From positions 62,001 to 126,000 of the forward strand of contig NZ_JAKCFB010000026.1 of assembly GCF_024198235.1 (NCBI RefSeq): 64,000 nt of DNA. The letters are read 5' to 3'. This DNA comes from Myxococcus dinghuensis. Lineage in GTDB: Bacteria; Myxococcota; Myxococcia; Myxococcales; Myxococcaceae. The notes beneath the pieces are model-generated. The model was not told the DNA's origin and ran no database searches. It saw only the letters and a list, made by a program, of their open reading frames with translations. The stretch's first letter is position 1; each line of letters starts with the position of its first letter. The position numbers and the translations under genes were made by a program. Shown here one piece after another: positions 34,704 to 42,568 of the stretch.

Positions 34704-35900
34704 TCACACCGTGCGGAGGGTGACGGGCAGCGTCGCGGGGCCGCGCACCACCAGGGTGCGGTGCCAGGACATCGGCTCGGCGCCGGACTCGAGGCCGCCG
34801 CAGCGGTCCAGCAGGGCCTCCAGCATGAGCCGCCCCTCCATGCGCGCCAGGGGCATGCCCAGACAGAAGTGGATGCCGTGCCCGAACGGCAGTTGGTGCG
34901 TGCCGGGGCGCTGGAGGATGAAGCGGTTCGGCTCCGGGAAGACGTTCTCGTCGCGGCAGGCGGAGCCCAGCAGGGCCAGCACGGGGGCGTTCTTCGGAAT
35001 CCTCACGCCGCTGAGGTACAGCTCCTGCGTCGCCGTGCGGAGCACCGCCTGGGCGGGAGGTTCGATGCGCAGGACCTCGTCGATGAACGCGGGGAGGAGG
35101 GCGCGGTCGGCGTGCAACTGCCCGAGCAGCTCCGGGTGCTTCGAGAGCAGATGGACGGACGAGCCGAGCAGGTGGACCGTGGACTCGATGCCCCCCACGA
35201 GCAGCACGGCGACGAAGGCGAGCAGCTCGTCACGGGTGAGCGCCTCGCCCTGCGGCCGGGCGGCGAGCAACTGGCTCAGTACGTCCTCACCGGGGTGGCG
35301 CCGGCGCGCGGCGAGCAGCTCTCCGAAGTAGCCCCGCACCTCCGCCACCGCCTCCCGCGCGATGCGCTTGCGCTCGTGTTCGTCCGGGCGGACGGTGGTG
35401 ACACCGCCGGTCATCAGGTCCGCCCATCGCCTGAGGTGTGGCCGCATCGCGGGCTCGACCCCCAGCAGCTCCCCCATGACCTCCACGGGGATGCTCATGG
35501 CCAACGAGGGCATGACATCCAAGGTGCGGCCCAGCGGCAGTTGTGCCACCACGCGGGAGGTCACTTCCCGGACGCGAGGCTCCAGCCGGACCATGGCGGC
35601 GGAGCCGAACATGCCCTGGACGAGCCCTCGCAGCCGCCCATGCTCGGGAGGGTCCATGGCCAGCATGGACTCCGCGAAGGGATTGCCTCCCAGCCACTCG
35701 GGGTTGGTGGCCATGCCGAAGCCGCGCGACGAGAACAACTGGGGATGCTTCAACACGAACATCACGTCGTCGTAGCGAGACACCGCCCACAGCCCGCCCG
35801 GGTCCACGACGCACACCGGGGCGTTGCGACGCATGTCCGCATAGGCGGGATACGGCGTCGACTTCAGCTCGGGAGACAGCAGGTCGTATCGGACATTCAT
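34704..35900 (-). CDS. Cytochrome P450
   Basis: 398 residues, the length of soluble bacterial P450s. The heme loop FGHGIHFCLG has the thiolate ligand Cys346. The I-helix has LLVGGIESTVH (the A/GGxxT equivalent) and the K-helix has EVLR (ExxR). It needs ferredoxin and reductase partners, and none is adjacent; the rubredoxin at 26718 is about 8 kb away. It could oxidise a secondary metabolite, but nine genes separate it from the PKS cluster and no operon joins them, so that is a weak inference. Confidence 0.93.
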   Translation of the reverse strand: MNVRYDLLSPELKSTPYPAYADMRRNAPVCVVDPGGLWAVSRYDDVMFVLKHPQLFSSRGFGMATNPEWLGGNPFAESMLAMDPPEHGRLRGLVQGMFGSAAMVRLEPRVREVTSRVVAQLPLGRTLDVMPSLAMSIPVEVMGELLGVEPAMRPHLRRWADLMTGGVTTVRPDEHERKRIAREAVAEVRGYFGELLAARRRHPGEDVLSQLLAARPQGEALTRDELLAFVAVLLVGGIESTVHLLGSSVHLLSKHPELLGQLHADRALLPAFIDEVLRIEPPAQAVLRTATQELYLSGVRIPKNAPVLALLGSACRDENVFPEPNRFILQRPGTHQLPFGHGIHFCLGMPLARMEGRLMLEALLDRCGGLESGAEPMSWHRTLVVRGPATLPVTLRTV

Positions 35901-36153
35901 GCCGTCGGCTCAGATTCGGGAGGGTGACGTCGCGGGGACGACCACGGGTGGATTCTCGTCTGTGTTTCAGCGGAGTCCACGTGAATCTCACCGGCCTTGG
36001 AGACAGGGCGTGCCGTCGTTCATGAATCGCAACGTGGCGGGGGATGGCGGCGGCTTGGGGCGGGGATGACCGGAGAGCGACCGGGGGCCCAGCCGACCCC
36101 TGGGTCGTCCACGGGGGTGGCTGAACGGAGCCCTGCGCGTTAAACACGACGGC

Positions 36154-37245
36154 ATGTCATCGGTCCGTCGTGGTGGACAGGCTTCTGGGCTTCGTCTCGA
36201 GCGGGTTCGCGCGTCACGCCAGTTCTCGGAGGGGCGCTTTCGCAACACCGCGCCCGTGGGGCCCGGCATCCAGGGCAACCCCTTGCCGCTGCTCGGGGAG
36301 TATTTCTTCGGCGGGTCGCAACGGACGCCACCAGCGCCCCTGCCGGTGGAGGACCCTCGGCCCGCCTGGGCTGCCCGGCCGGACTCCGGCTTCCGCGTGA
36401 CGTGGTTGGGACACAGCACGCTCCTCCTGGAGTTGGATGGCGCGCGTGTGTTGACCGACCCCGTCTTCGGTGACCGCGCGTCCCCCATGTCCTTCGCGGG
36501 GCCCCGTCGCTTCCACCCCACGCCGGTGCCGCTGGACGCGCTGCCGGAGCTGGACGCGGTCCTCCTGTCTCACGACCACTACGACCACCTGTGCCGCTCC
36601 ACCATCGAGGCGCTGGCGAAGCGGCGGGTGCCCTTCGTCACGGCCCTGGGGGTAGGCGCGCACCTGGAGGCCTACGGTGTCGCGCCGGAGCTCATCACCG
36701 AGCTGGACTGGTGGGAGCGGGTGACGGTGGGGGGCGTGGGCTTCACCGCGACGCCCGCCCAGCACTTCTCGGGGCGGGGGTTGGGCGACCGCAACCAGAC
36801 GCTCTGGGCCTCGTGGGTGCTGGAGAGCGACCGCCGCCGCGTCTTCTTCAGCGGCGACACGGGGCTCACCTCGGAGTTCGAGGAGATTGGCCGGAGGCAC
36901 GGCCCCTTCGACCTGGTGATGCTGGAGGTGGGCGCGTTCCACCCGAGCTGGGGCGGCATCCACCTGGGGCCGGAGAACGCGCTCAAGGCCCACGCGCTGC
37001 TGGGCAGCGGCACGCTGATGCCGGTGCATTGGGGCACCTTCAACCTGGCGCTCCACGCGTGGGACGAACCCGCGGAGACGCTCGTCCGCCTGGCCTCCGA
37101 GCAGGACGTGCGCCTGTTCACCCCACGCCTGGGCACCGCGACGGAGCCGCCTCACTTCGAGCAGACCACGCCCTGGTGGCGTGAGGTGGGCGGCCAGGTC
37201 GCCACCGCGGGCGCCCCTCGGGTGGAGGACGGTCAGACGGGTTGA
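36154..37245 (+). CDS. MBL-fold metallohydrolase (NAPE-PLD/UlaG-like)
   Basis: 363 residues without a signal peptide. The metal motif SHDHYDHL (His140, His142, Asp144, His145) is preceded by WLGHSTLLLELDG and followed by FFSGDTGLTSEF and a late PVHWGTFNL, the layout of the N-acyl phosphatidylethanolamine phospholipase D-like branch. It should be a two-metal hydrolase in the cytosol acting on a phosphodiester or lactone; the substrate is unknown. Its stop codon lies inside the OxyR-type operator of the next gene. Confidence 0.87.
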   Translation: MSSVRRGGQASGLRLERVRASRQFSEGRFRNTAPVGPGIQGNPLPLLGEYFFGGSQRTPPAPLPVEDPRPAWAARPDSGFRVTWLGHSTLLLELDGARVLTDPVFGDRASPMSFAGPRRFHPTPVPLDALPELDAVLLSHDHYDHLCRSTIEALAKRRVPFVTALGVGAHLEAYGVAPELITELDWWERVTVGGVGFTATPAQHFSGRGLGDRNQTLWASWVLESDRRRVFFSGDTGLTSEFEEIGRRHGPFDLVMLEVGAFHPSWGGIHLGPENALKAHALLGSGTLMPVHWGTFNLALHAWDEPAETLVRLASEQDVRLFTPRLGTATEPPHFEQTTPWWREVGGQVATAGAPRVEDGQTG

Positions 37246-37281
37246 TAGCCCTGGGCTATCAGGGTCATCGGAACGATGTGT
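37245..37281 (+). promoter_or_regulatory. Putative OxyR binding site
   Basis: ATAGCCCTGGGCTAT (37245-37259) fits the OxyR half-site ATAG-N7-CTAT exactly and sits inside a 19-base perfect palindrome (37243-37261). Seven bases further on, 37267-37281 is a weaker second half-site (ATCG-N7-GTGT) in the right phase for a tetramer. An OxyR-like gene lies at 37972. The downstream gene starts 53 bases after the site. Confidence 0.65.
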
Positions 37282-37334
37282 TGGAACGAGGCAATGGGCG
37301 TGGGCATCCTTCATCCATCAAGGAGCTCATGCCC

Positions 37335-37925
37335 ATGCCTCTCATCGCGCTCGCGGGTGTTGGTTCAGGTGCGCTGCACGCGCTGTCGGGGCCGGACCAC
37401 CTGCTCAGCCTGGCGCCGTTGTCGGTAGGTCGTCGACAGGGCGCCTGGCGAGTGGGTCTGCTCTGGGGCCTCGGTCATGGCGTCGGCACGCTCATCGCGG
37501 CCACGGTGTTGATGCTCGTCCTGTCGGCGGTGCACCTGGAGTGGGTCGACCGCTGGGCGGAGCGAGTCGCCGGACTGGCGCTGGTGGGGATGGGGGTGTG
37601 GGGCCTGCGGCGGAGGATGGCCTCGGACCCGGAATCGGGCGCGCCCCGCGGCGTGGTGACGGTCGGACTGGTCCACGGCATCACCGGGGCGTCGGCGTTG
37701 CTGCTCCTGCTGCCGGTGGCCACCTCGGGGACGGGCCTGGAGCGAGCCGTCTATCTGGGGGGCTTCTCGGTCGGCAGCACCGTGGCCATGTCCGCGCTCA
37801 CCGCCAGCATCGCGGCCTTCTCCCGAGGGCGTCGTCTCTCGACGACGTTCAGCCGGCACGTGCCGCGCGTCGCTTCTTCACTCTCCATCGCGCTCGGTGG
37901 GGTGTGGATGTTGGGGGCGGTCTGA
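37335..37925 (+). CDS. NicO/UreH-like membrane transporter
   Basis: 196 residues with about six membrane spans. I chose the ATG at 37335 because AAGGAG lies nine bases upstream; an ATG at 37329 is only three bases from it. The N-terminus has GSGALHALSGPDHLLSLAPL and then LLWGLGHGVGTL, the His/Asp-containing HxxxGPDHL and GLGHG signatures of UreH/NicO nickel-cobalt transporter relatives. A second LVHGITGASAL helix follows. It should move a divalent metal or a related ion across the inner membrane. An OxyR-type operator upstream and a convergent OxyR-like gene suggest peroxide control. Confidence 0.8.
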   Translation: MPLIALAGVGSGALHALSGPDHLLSLAPLSVGRRQGAWRVGLLWGLGHGVGTLIAATVLMLVLSAVHLEWVDRWAERVAGLALVGMGVWGLRRRMASDPESGAPRGVVTVGLVHGITGASALLLLLPVATSGTGLERAVYLGGFSVGSTVAMSALTASIAAFSRGRRLSTTFSRHVPRVASSLSIALGGVWMLGAV

Positions 37926-37971
37926 TGCCGTGCTCGCACCGTGCGCTCGGGCCGCAAGACCCGGGCCGTGC

Positions 37972-38925
37972 TCACGGGGGCCGTGGGCGCAGCGCCTTGC
38001 GTGGAGCCTTCGCGACCGACGTGGGGTAGTGCTCGTGGAGGACACCGGCCAGCTCGCGAAGCGCGGCCGTCAGTGGTGAGCGGCGGCGCCACACGAGCGC
38101 GAGGGTGCGGTATGGCACGGGCTCCGCGAGAGGACGCACCTTCAACTCGGCGCGACGGACCTCGGTGGGCAGGGCGAGCGCGGGCAGCAGGGTGACACCC
38201 GTGCCGCTGGCGACCATCTGCGCCAGGGTGGACAGGCTCGTGGCCCGGAACTCGAGTTCGTGCGCGCGGGCACGAGAGCAGAACGCCAGTGCCTGGGCCC
38301 GGAGACAGTGTCCCTCGTCCAGCAGGAGGACGTTCGCCTCCCTCAACTCGCCGGGAGTCGCGGGTGTGTCCTTGGTTCCGAGCGGATGCGTGTGGGACGT
38401 GACGAGGAAGAACGGGTCCTTTGCGATGACCTCGCGCTCCACGTCCCCTACCTCCGCCTCCAGCGCGACCAGCGCCGCGTCGAGGCTTCCCGCGTCCAAT
38501 TCGCGGATGAGCACCTCCGTCTTCTCCTCGACCCAGGCCAGCGTGAGTCGAGCGAAGCGTCGCCGGAGGGCGGGTGCGACGGCTGGCAGCAGGTACGGGG
38601 AGACGGTCGGAATGACGCCGACGCGCAGGGTTCCCGCGAACGGGTCCCCCACGCGCCTGGACTCTTCCAGCAGGTCATCCGCCTCCAGGAGAATCCGCCG
38701 GGCGCGCTCCACCAACTTCTCTCCCGCCGAGGTGGGCAACACGCGCCTGCGGTCCCGTTCGAACAACTGGACGCCCAACGCCTCCTCGAGCAGCGCGAGC
38801 TGGGCGCTCAACGAGGGTTGGGAGACGTGGCACCGCGCGGCGGCCTTGCGGAAGCTCAGGCTCTCCGCCACGGCGACCGCGTACTGGAGCTGCCGCAGGG
38901 TGAAGGGATGGGGCGCCAGATGCAT
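37972..38925 (-). CDS. oxyR: LysR-family peroxide sensor OxyR
   Basis: 317 residues. The N-terminal helix-turn-helix has SFRKAAARCHVSQPSLSAQLALLE, as in LysR regulators. The sensing loop reads DEGHCLRAQALAFC, with Cys207 and Cys216 nine residues apart, exactly the spacing and context of Cys199/Cys208 in E. coli OxyR. It should form a disulfide with peroxide and activate defence genes. It converges with the NicO/UreH-like gene (46 bases between stops), whose promoter region holds an OxyR-type site. Unlike many OxyR genes, no catalase or peroxiredoxin gene is adjacent in this window. Confidence 0.9.
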   Translation of the reverse strand: MHLAPHPFTLRQLQYAVAVAESLSFRKAAARCHVSQPSLSAQLALLEEALGVQLFERDRRRVLPTSAGEKLVERARRILLEADDLLEESRRVGDPFAGTLRVGVIPTVSPYLLPAVAPALRRRFARLTLAWVEEKTEVLIRELDAGSLDAALVALEAEVGDVEREVIAKDPFFLVTSHTHPLGTKDTPATPGELREANVLLLDEGHCLRAQALAFCSRARAHELEFRATSLSTLAQMVASGTGVTLLPALALPTEVRRAELKVRPLAEPVPYRTLALVWRRRSPLTAALRELAGVLHEHYPTSVAKAPRKALRPRPP

Positions 38926-38945
38926 GAGAGGCGGTGACTATCACG

Positions 38946-38997
38946 CGACACGCGGACCGCGAGAGCTCCGGAGTGGGAGCCTCGCGGTCCGCTGTCG
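38946..38997 (-). terminator. Strong hairpin after the discoidin lipoprotein gene
   Basis: Arms GCGGACCGCGAG and CTCGCGGTCCGC pair perfectly, are extended outward by CGACA/TGTCG across a one-base bulge and inward by GCTCC/GGAGC. It starts 21 bases downstream of the lipoprotein stop and separates that gene from oxyR on the same strand. No U-run follows, as is common at this GC content. Confidence 0.75.
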
Positions 38998-39017
38998 TGC
39001 CTCATGTCCTCCGGGCG

Positions 39018-41942
39018 TCAGTGGACGCGGCCAGGGGGCAGGTTCGAGCGGGGCGGGAAGCCGGGAATCGCTGCTGGCGCCGCGTCGTCGAGCGCGTGCG
39101 AGGCGCGGAGCGATGCGCCGCCACCGAGCCCTGTCGTGAGCTGGAGGCTCGGAGGCCTGCCACACACCAGCGTCTCCAGGTCCTCCCTGCGCCGGCCCAG
39201 GTCATCGAAGGTCCGAGGCTGGCCCGTGAGCGGGTCCGGGACGGTGGTGCCGAGGAGGAACGGCGACGGGCCCGAGGGCTGGGTCGCGAAGCGGGGGAAG
39301 ACGTGGAGGAAGAACGTCTGCGTCTCTCCCGTGTGGCAGCCGTTGCAGGTGTTGAGGGCGAACCGATGACGGGCCTCGGGGTCGACGCCCGGCGCGTCCC
39401 AGAGGAAGAAGAAGGGCGCGAGCGAGGAGCCCGCCTGGAACGGCTGGTCATGGAAGAGTGGAGGCACCTGATGCGTCCCCGCCATGACGTCCGCGAGGTT
39501 CTCCTGGATGAACGTCACGACCTGGTTCGAGCCGGTGAGGAACGTGTCGGGCGTCAAGGCCAGGGGCGCCGGAGCAAGCCCCGTCGGGCCGAAGTGGAAC
39601 TCGCGCAGCTCCCACAGTGGCTCCAGTGAGTTCTCGTTGGTGCGCACCTGGCTGATGGCGCTGCCTCGGAAGCGGCCGGGCGCGACGAAGGCTCCGGTGA
39701 AGCGGTCGGTGAGGGCCTGGAGCTTCGCGTTGTAGGCGGGAGTGCCGAGCGGAATCTGCCCCAGCTCGTGCCAGTCGCGGGCCCAGCGCTGGATGTCCTC
39801 CGGCCCGTCGCCCGGCAGCACGTACTCGAGGATGACCGTGAAGGGCATGGGGTTGCCCTGGGCGTCCGTGATGCCGAAGACGAAGCGCCCCTCGCCCGCG
39901 TGTGTGCCCTCCTGACGCAGGTCCAGGCGGTTGACGATGGCCAGCAGGCGGAAGGGGGCGATGTGGAAGTTCAGCGGGGCGCTCGCGCCTCCACTGCGCG
40001 CCTCCCAAGGTCCGAGCACGATGGAGGTCATGGCGGGACGCGGCGGGACGAACGAGAAGCCGACCACCTGGGGCTGCGACCAGGTCTTCATCCACCGGCG
40101 CACCAGCTCGGATGGATCCAACCCGCCATTCATCCGCCGCATCAGCGTCCCGAAGGTCCACGCGCCGGCGCCCGTGGTGCGCACCGGGTCCTCCACCACG
40201 GACAGGTCCGTGATGAACAACTCCTGTTCAGGGGTGACCTCGCACGTGTTCCGCGCGCAGGGTGTCGCGGACTCGCAGCCGTTGGCGGCGTTGCCGTCAC
40301 AGTCGAACGTCCCCACCACACAGCCCAGACCACAGGTCCCGCCTCCGCAGACCCCCGTGGCGGAGGCCGCTCCACCGCACACGGTGCCGCACGCGCCACA
40401 GTTCGCCGCGTCGTCCATCACCGACACCTCGCAGCCGTTGGCGGGGTTGCCGTCGCAGTCGCGGAAGCCGGCCATGCAGTGCTCGGAGAAGGGGACACAC
40501 GCGGAGGCATTTCCGGCCGCGTCCACGGCGCGGATGAACAAGGTGACGCCAAGCTGGCTGGGCGTGAGACGGAGCCGGACCTCGCCGCGGTCGTCCGCGG
40601 CCCCCTCTTCGCCCAGGGGCGTGGAGCAGTCGGCGTTCGCGAACAGCGCGACCCGTGCTTCGGGTTCGGTTCGCGCGCGCAATACGCCCGCGAACGTCCC
40701 TCCAGAGAGGGGGGTGAGCCCCGCCTCGACGATGGGATCCGATGGGGGCAGTGAGTCGTGGACGTAGGTCGCCGCCGCGGAGCAATTGGACGCATTGCCG
40801 ACCATGTCGAGCGCGCGGACGGAGAACACGGTGGTCGTGTTGGCCGCCGCGTTCACCAGGAACGAGAAGTCTCCCGAGACGTCGTGCGCGGTGAACCGGG
40901 CCAGTGGGGTGCCCGTGCAACCCGGACCGCTGAAGAGCTGGACGAGCGCGGCGGGTTCGGTCCGCCCCGTCAGCTTCGGGGTGGGAGTCGGGTTCGGAGA
41001 CCCTGGGATGAAGACGAGCTGGGAGGGGATGGCCGGCGGCACGTTGTCATGGAGAAAGCCGATCGCGGCCGAACAGGCGGACGTGTTGCCCTGTCCATCC
41101 ACCGCCTTCGCGGAGAAGGAGCTCACCCCGTTGGCGGTCGTCGTCGGCGAGAAGGAGAACGTGCCGCTGGGGGATGCGGTCGTCGTCAGGACGGGGCTCC
41201 CCAGGCAGCCGCTGCCCGTGAACAGGCGCACCGTCGCGTCGGGCTCGGCGGTTCCGGAGAGAGAGGTCGCGAGGACGGTGCTGGGTGAGGGCGGTGTGAA
41301 GGTGAGCAGCGTGGGGGGCGCGGGAGGTGTCGTGTCCTGCGCGCAGCCCATCAGGTCGAACTTCGCCAGGGAGATGACCTCGATGCCCGTGCGCGGATCG
41401 TTGTCCTCCGTCACGTGGAGCCGGTAGCGGGGGTACGCACCGGGTGAGGCGATGGTGTACTCCCGTCGCTCGACGCCCAGCCAGTTCGTCTCGTTGGTGC
41501 GCGTGTCGAGCACCGCCCACGTCGAGCCGGTCCAGCCCTGGAGGGTCCAGCTCCGTGGGGCGCGCGACGTGAGCGAGCCGTTGGCGAAGGTGAGCGCGTA
41601 GCGGGTGACGTAGCGCGCGCCGTCCATCCATTCGTACTGGAGCCAGACAGGGAGCTGCCCGATGTTGGAGATCCACATCGAGGCGGAGGTGTCCACGTTG
41701 TCGAACACCTTCCAGGCGTCGAACGCGGGGGCGTAGATGCTCGAGGCGCTGGCGAGCCCCGAGGGCGTCATGGTGCCCGTCATCACCGGCACCTGGCTGT
41801 CGGCACAGGACAGCGCCTGGGCATGTGTCTCCCGAGGCCCAGACGGGGAGGGGAGCGGCGAGGCCGGCTCACACCCAGGCGCGAGGGCCAGGGTCAGCGC
41901 GCAGGCCAGGAAGGTTCCGCGAACGGATGAGGGACGATGCAT
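39018..41942 (-). CDS. Large lipoprotein: discoidin-like, Ig-like repeats, Cys-rich repeats, CxxCH motif
   Basis: 974 residues. The signal peptide ends in the lipobox LAPGCEP. Residues ~50-200 look like an F5/8 type C (discoidin) domain with WISNIGQLPVWLQYEW and RYRLHVTEDNDP. Three or more Ig-like repeats follow, each opening with a PPxxP/LTGRTEPxALVQLFSG-type line and ending in a VDxxGNxSAC stretch. Two Cys-rich units with DCDGNPANGCE and DCDGNAANGCE follow, a pattern frequent in myxobacterial surface proteins. The C-terminal ~350 residues contain NTCNGCH, a possible single heme c site. It should be anchored on the outer membrane, possibly for adhesion or polymer binding; the role is inferred. 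Confidence 0.85.
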   Translation of the reverse strand: MHRPSSVRGTFLACALTLALAPGCEPASPLPSPSGPRETHAQALSCADSQVPVMTGTMTPSGLASASSIYAPAFDAWKVFDNVDTSASMWISNIGQLPVWLQYEWMDGARYVTRYALTFANGSLTSRAPRSWTLQGWTGSTWAVLDTRTNETNWLGVERREYTIASPGAYPRYRLHVTEDNDPRTGIEVISLAKFDLMGCAQDTTPPAPPTLLTFTPPSPSTVLATSLSGTAEPDATVRLFTGSGCLGSPVLTTTASPSGTFSFSPTTTANGVSSFSAKAVDGQGNTSACSAAIGFLHDNVPPAIPSQLVFIPGSPNPTPTPKLTGRTEPAALVQLFSGPGCTGTPLARFTAHDVSGDFSFLVNAAANTTTVFSVRALDMVGNASNCSAAATYVHDSLPPSDPIVEAGLTPLSGGTFAGVLRARTEPEARVALFANADCSTPLGEEGAADDRGEVRLRLTPSQLGVTLFIRAVDAAGNASACVPFSEHCMAGFRDCDGNPANGCEVSVMDDAANCGACGTVCGGAASATGVCGGGTCGLGCVVGTFDCDGNAANGCESATPCARNTCEVTPEQELFITDLSVVEDPVRTTGAGAWTFGTLMRRMNGGLDPSELVRRWMKTWSQPQVVGFSFVPPRPAMTSIVLGPWEARSGGASAPLNFHIAPFRLLAIVNRLDLRQEGTHAGEGRFVFGITDAQGNPMPFTVILEYVLPGDGPEDIQRWARDWHELGQIPLGTPAYNAKLQALTDRFTGAFVAPGRFRGSAISQVRTNENSLEPLWELREFHFGPTGLAPAPLALTPDTFLTGSNQVVTFIQENLADVMAGTHQVPPLFHDQPFQAGSSLAPFFFLWDAPGVDPEARHRFALNTCNGCHTGETQTFFLHVFPRFATQPSGPSPFLLGTTVPDPLTGQPRTFDDLGRRREDLETLVCGRPPSLQLTTGLGGGASLRASHALDDAAPAAIPGFPPRSNLPPGRVH

Positions 41943-41969
41943 ACACGTACTCCTCGCTACGGGGTTGCA

Positions 41970-41992
41970 AGAGAAGGCTCGTGGCTTTCTCT
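41970..41992. other. Inverted repeat upstream of the discoidin lipoprotein gene
   Basis: Arms AGAGAAGGC and GCTTTCTCT with a five-base loop, paired throughout if one G-U pair is allowed. It starts 28 bases before the lipoprotein start codon and could be an operator, leader hairpin or terminator. The rest of 41,993-42,161 shows no gene. Confidence 0.35.
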
Positions 41993-42161
41993 TAGGCGGG
42001 AGCAGCGTGGAGTGGTCGTGGGATGTGACGAAGGCACCTGGACGCGGGACGAGGGCTCCGTCACGAGGGACAAGCGGTGGCCTCGGTGCGGCCGAGCAGC
42101 CTGTGCGGCATCCGCCCCCGGGCGCGCTGGGCGCGAAGGAGCACGGGGCCTCGAATGAAGT

Positions 42162-42194
42162 GGGCCCGATCAGGGTGTCCTCCTGACCGGGCCC
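42162..42194 (-). terminator. Hairpin downstream of the tandem tRNA-like units
   Basis: On the minus strand, GGGCCCGGTCAGG pairs with CCTGATCGGGCCC over 13 positions with one G-U pair. On the plus strand the same position is an A-C mismatch, so the hairpin favours the minus-strand transcript. It lies about 50 bases after the second tRNA-like unit. Confidence 0.65.
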
Positions 42195-42242
42195 GGGGTG
42201 CTGCCATGGATGAGGTCCGCACGTTTAATCAGCCGCCTCGAA

Positions 42243-42335
42243 GTTGATGGCCCATGTCTTGCGATTAGACGACCGCCACGTGAGGTGAGACGAAGTGGCG
42301 GGCTGGAATTGCACCAGCATCCTGGGGTGACGGGC
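42243..42335 (-). ncRNA. tRNA-like RNA unit B, circularly permuted layout
   Basis: Read on the minus strand, the 3' half comes first: GCCCG (335-331), a 12-base variable region, T-arm GCTGG-TGCAATT-CCAGC (318-302), acceptor CCGCCAC (301-295). A linker ending in CACCTCAC follows. Then the 5' half: acceptor GTGGCGG (279-273), TC, D-arm GTCT-AATCGCA-AGAC, A, TGGGC, and the loop CATCAAC (249-243). All positions here carry the prefix 42. The acceptor strands pair over seven bases without mismatch, and TGGGC/GCCCG gives a five-pair anticodon stem with one G-U. The joined halves would be about 79 nt. Weak points are the T-loop, with G at position 55, and a D-loop without GG. A closing helix CAGCC/GGCTG flanks the halves. 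It may be a tRNA, a tRNA-like regulatory RNA or a relic. Confidence 0.55.
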
Positions 42336-42412
42336 GGCTGTGGTCGATCGAACCTGCGACAGCGAATGCTGAGTCTGGAGTGAGAGTCTGAACGTGGGGT
42401 GCTCCGCGTCCC

Positions 42413-42498
42413 CTTGATGTCGCGTGCCTCGACCGTTGGGCTACCCCGCCGTGAGGTGGAATGGCGGGGGCAGGATTCGAACCTGCACTGAAGGCGAC
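42413..42498 (-). ncRNA. tRNA-like RNA unit A, circularly permuted layout
   Basis: Read on the minus strand, the 3' half comes first: anticodon-stem strand GTCGC (498-494), a short variable region, T-arm GCAGG-TTCGAAT-CCTGC (486-470), acceptor CCCCGCC (469-463) and A. Then an 11-base linker TTCCACCTCAC. Then the 5' half: acceptor GGCGGGG (450-444), TA, D-arm GCCC-AACGGTCG-AGGC, A, CGCGA and CATCAAG (419-413). All positions here carry the prefix 42. Acceptor strands pair perfectly over seven G-C pairs. GCGAC/GTCGC pair over five bases in the anticodon stem. The joined halves would be 74 nt, a normal tRNA length. The flanks TCCCC and GGGGA form a helix that encloses the unit. Canonical numbering gives loop CAUCAAG, with A at position 33 and anticodon UCA; a one-base shift gives U33 and CAA. 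Confidence 0.6.
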
Positions 42499-42568
42499 CT
42501 GGGGATGCTCGGCGTCAATCTACGGCTGAGCTTGAGCTTGTACTCCTGAAACCTTTGCGTGACGGCGG

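Noticed and set aside
34704..35900. P450 as a tailoring enzyme of the PKS cluster
   Set aside because: It is about 10 kb beyond the cluster end, separated by housekeeping genes on both strands, and no operon or regulatory link was seen.
42200..42568. Group I intron or permuted intron-exon system around the tRNA-like halves
   Set aside because: Only about 70 bases flank the first unit on its 5' side and 75 bases separate the units. No P3/P7 guanosine-binding core is visible, so the halves are not obviously joined by a self-splicing intron.
42200..42568. Two-piece tmRNA
   Set aside because: The 5' half has a standard tRNA D-arm, and there is no tag reading frame or tmRNA-type 5' end (GGxTTCGAC), so a tmRNA is unlikely.
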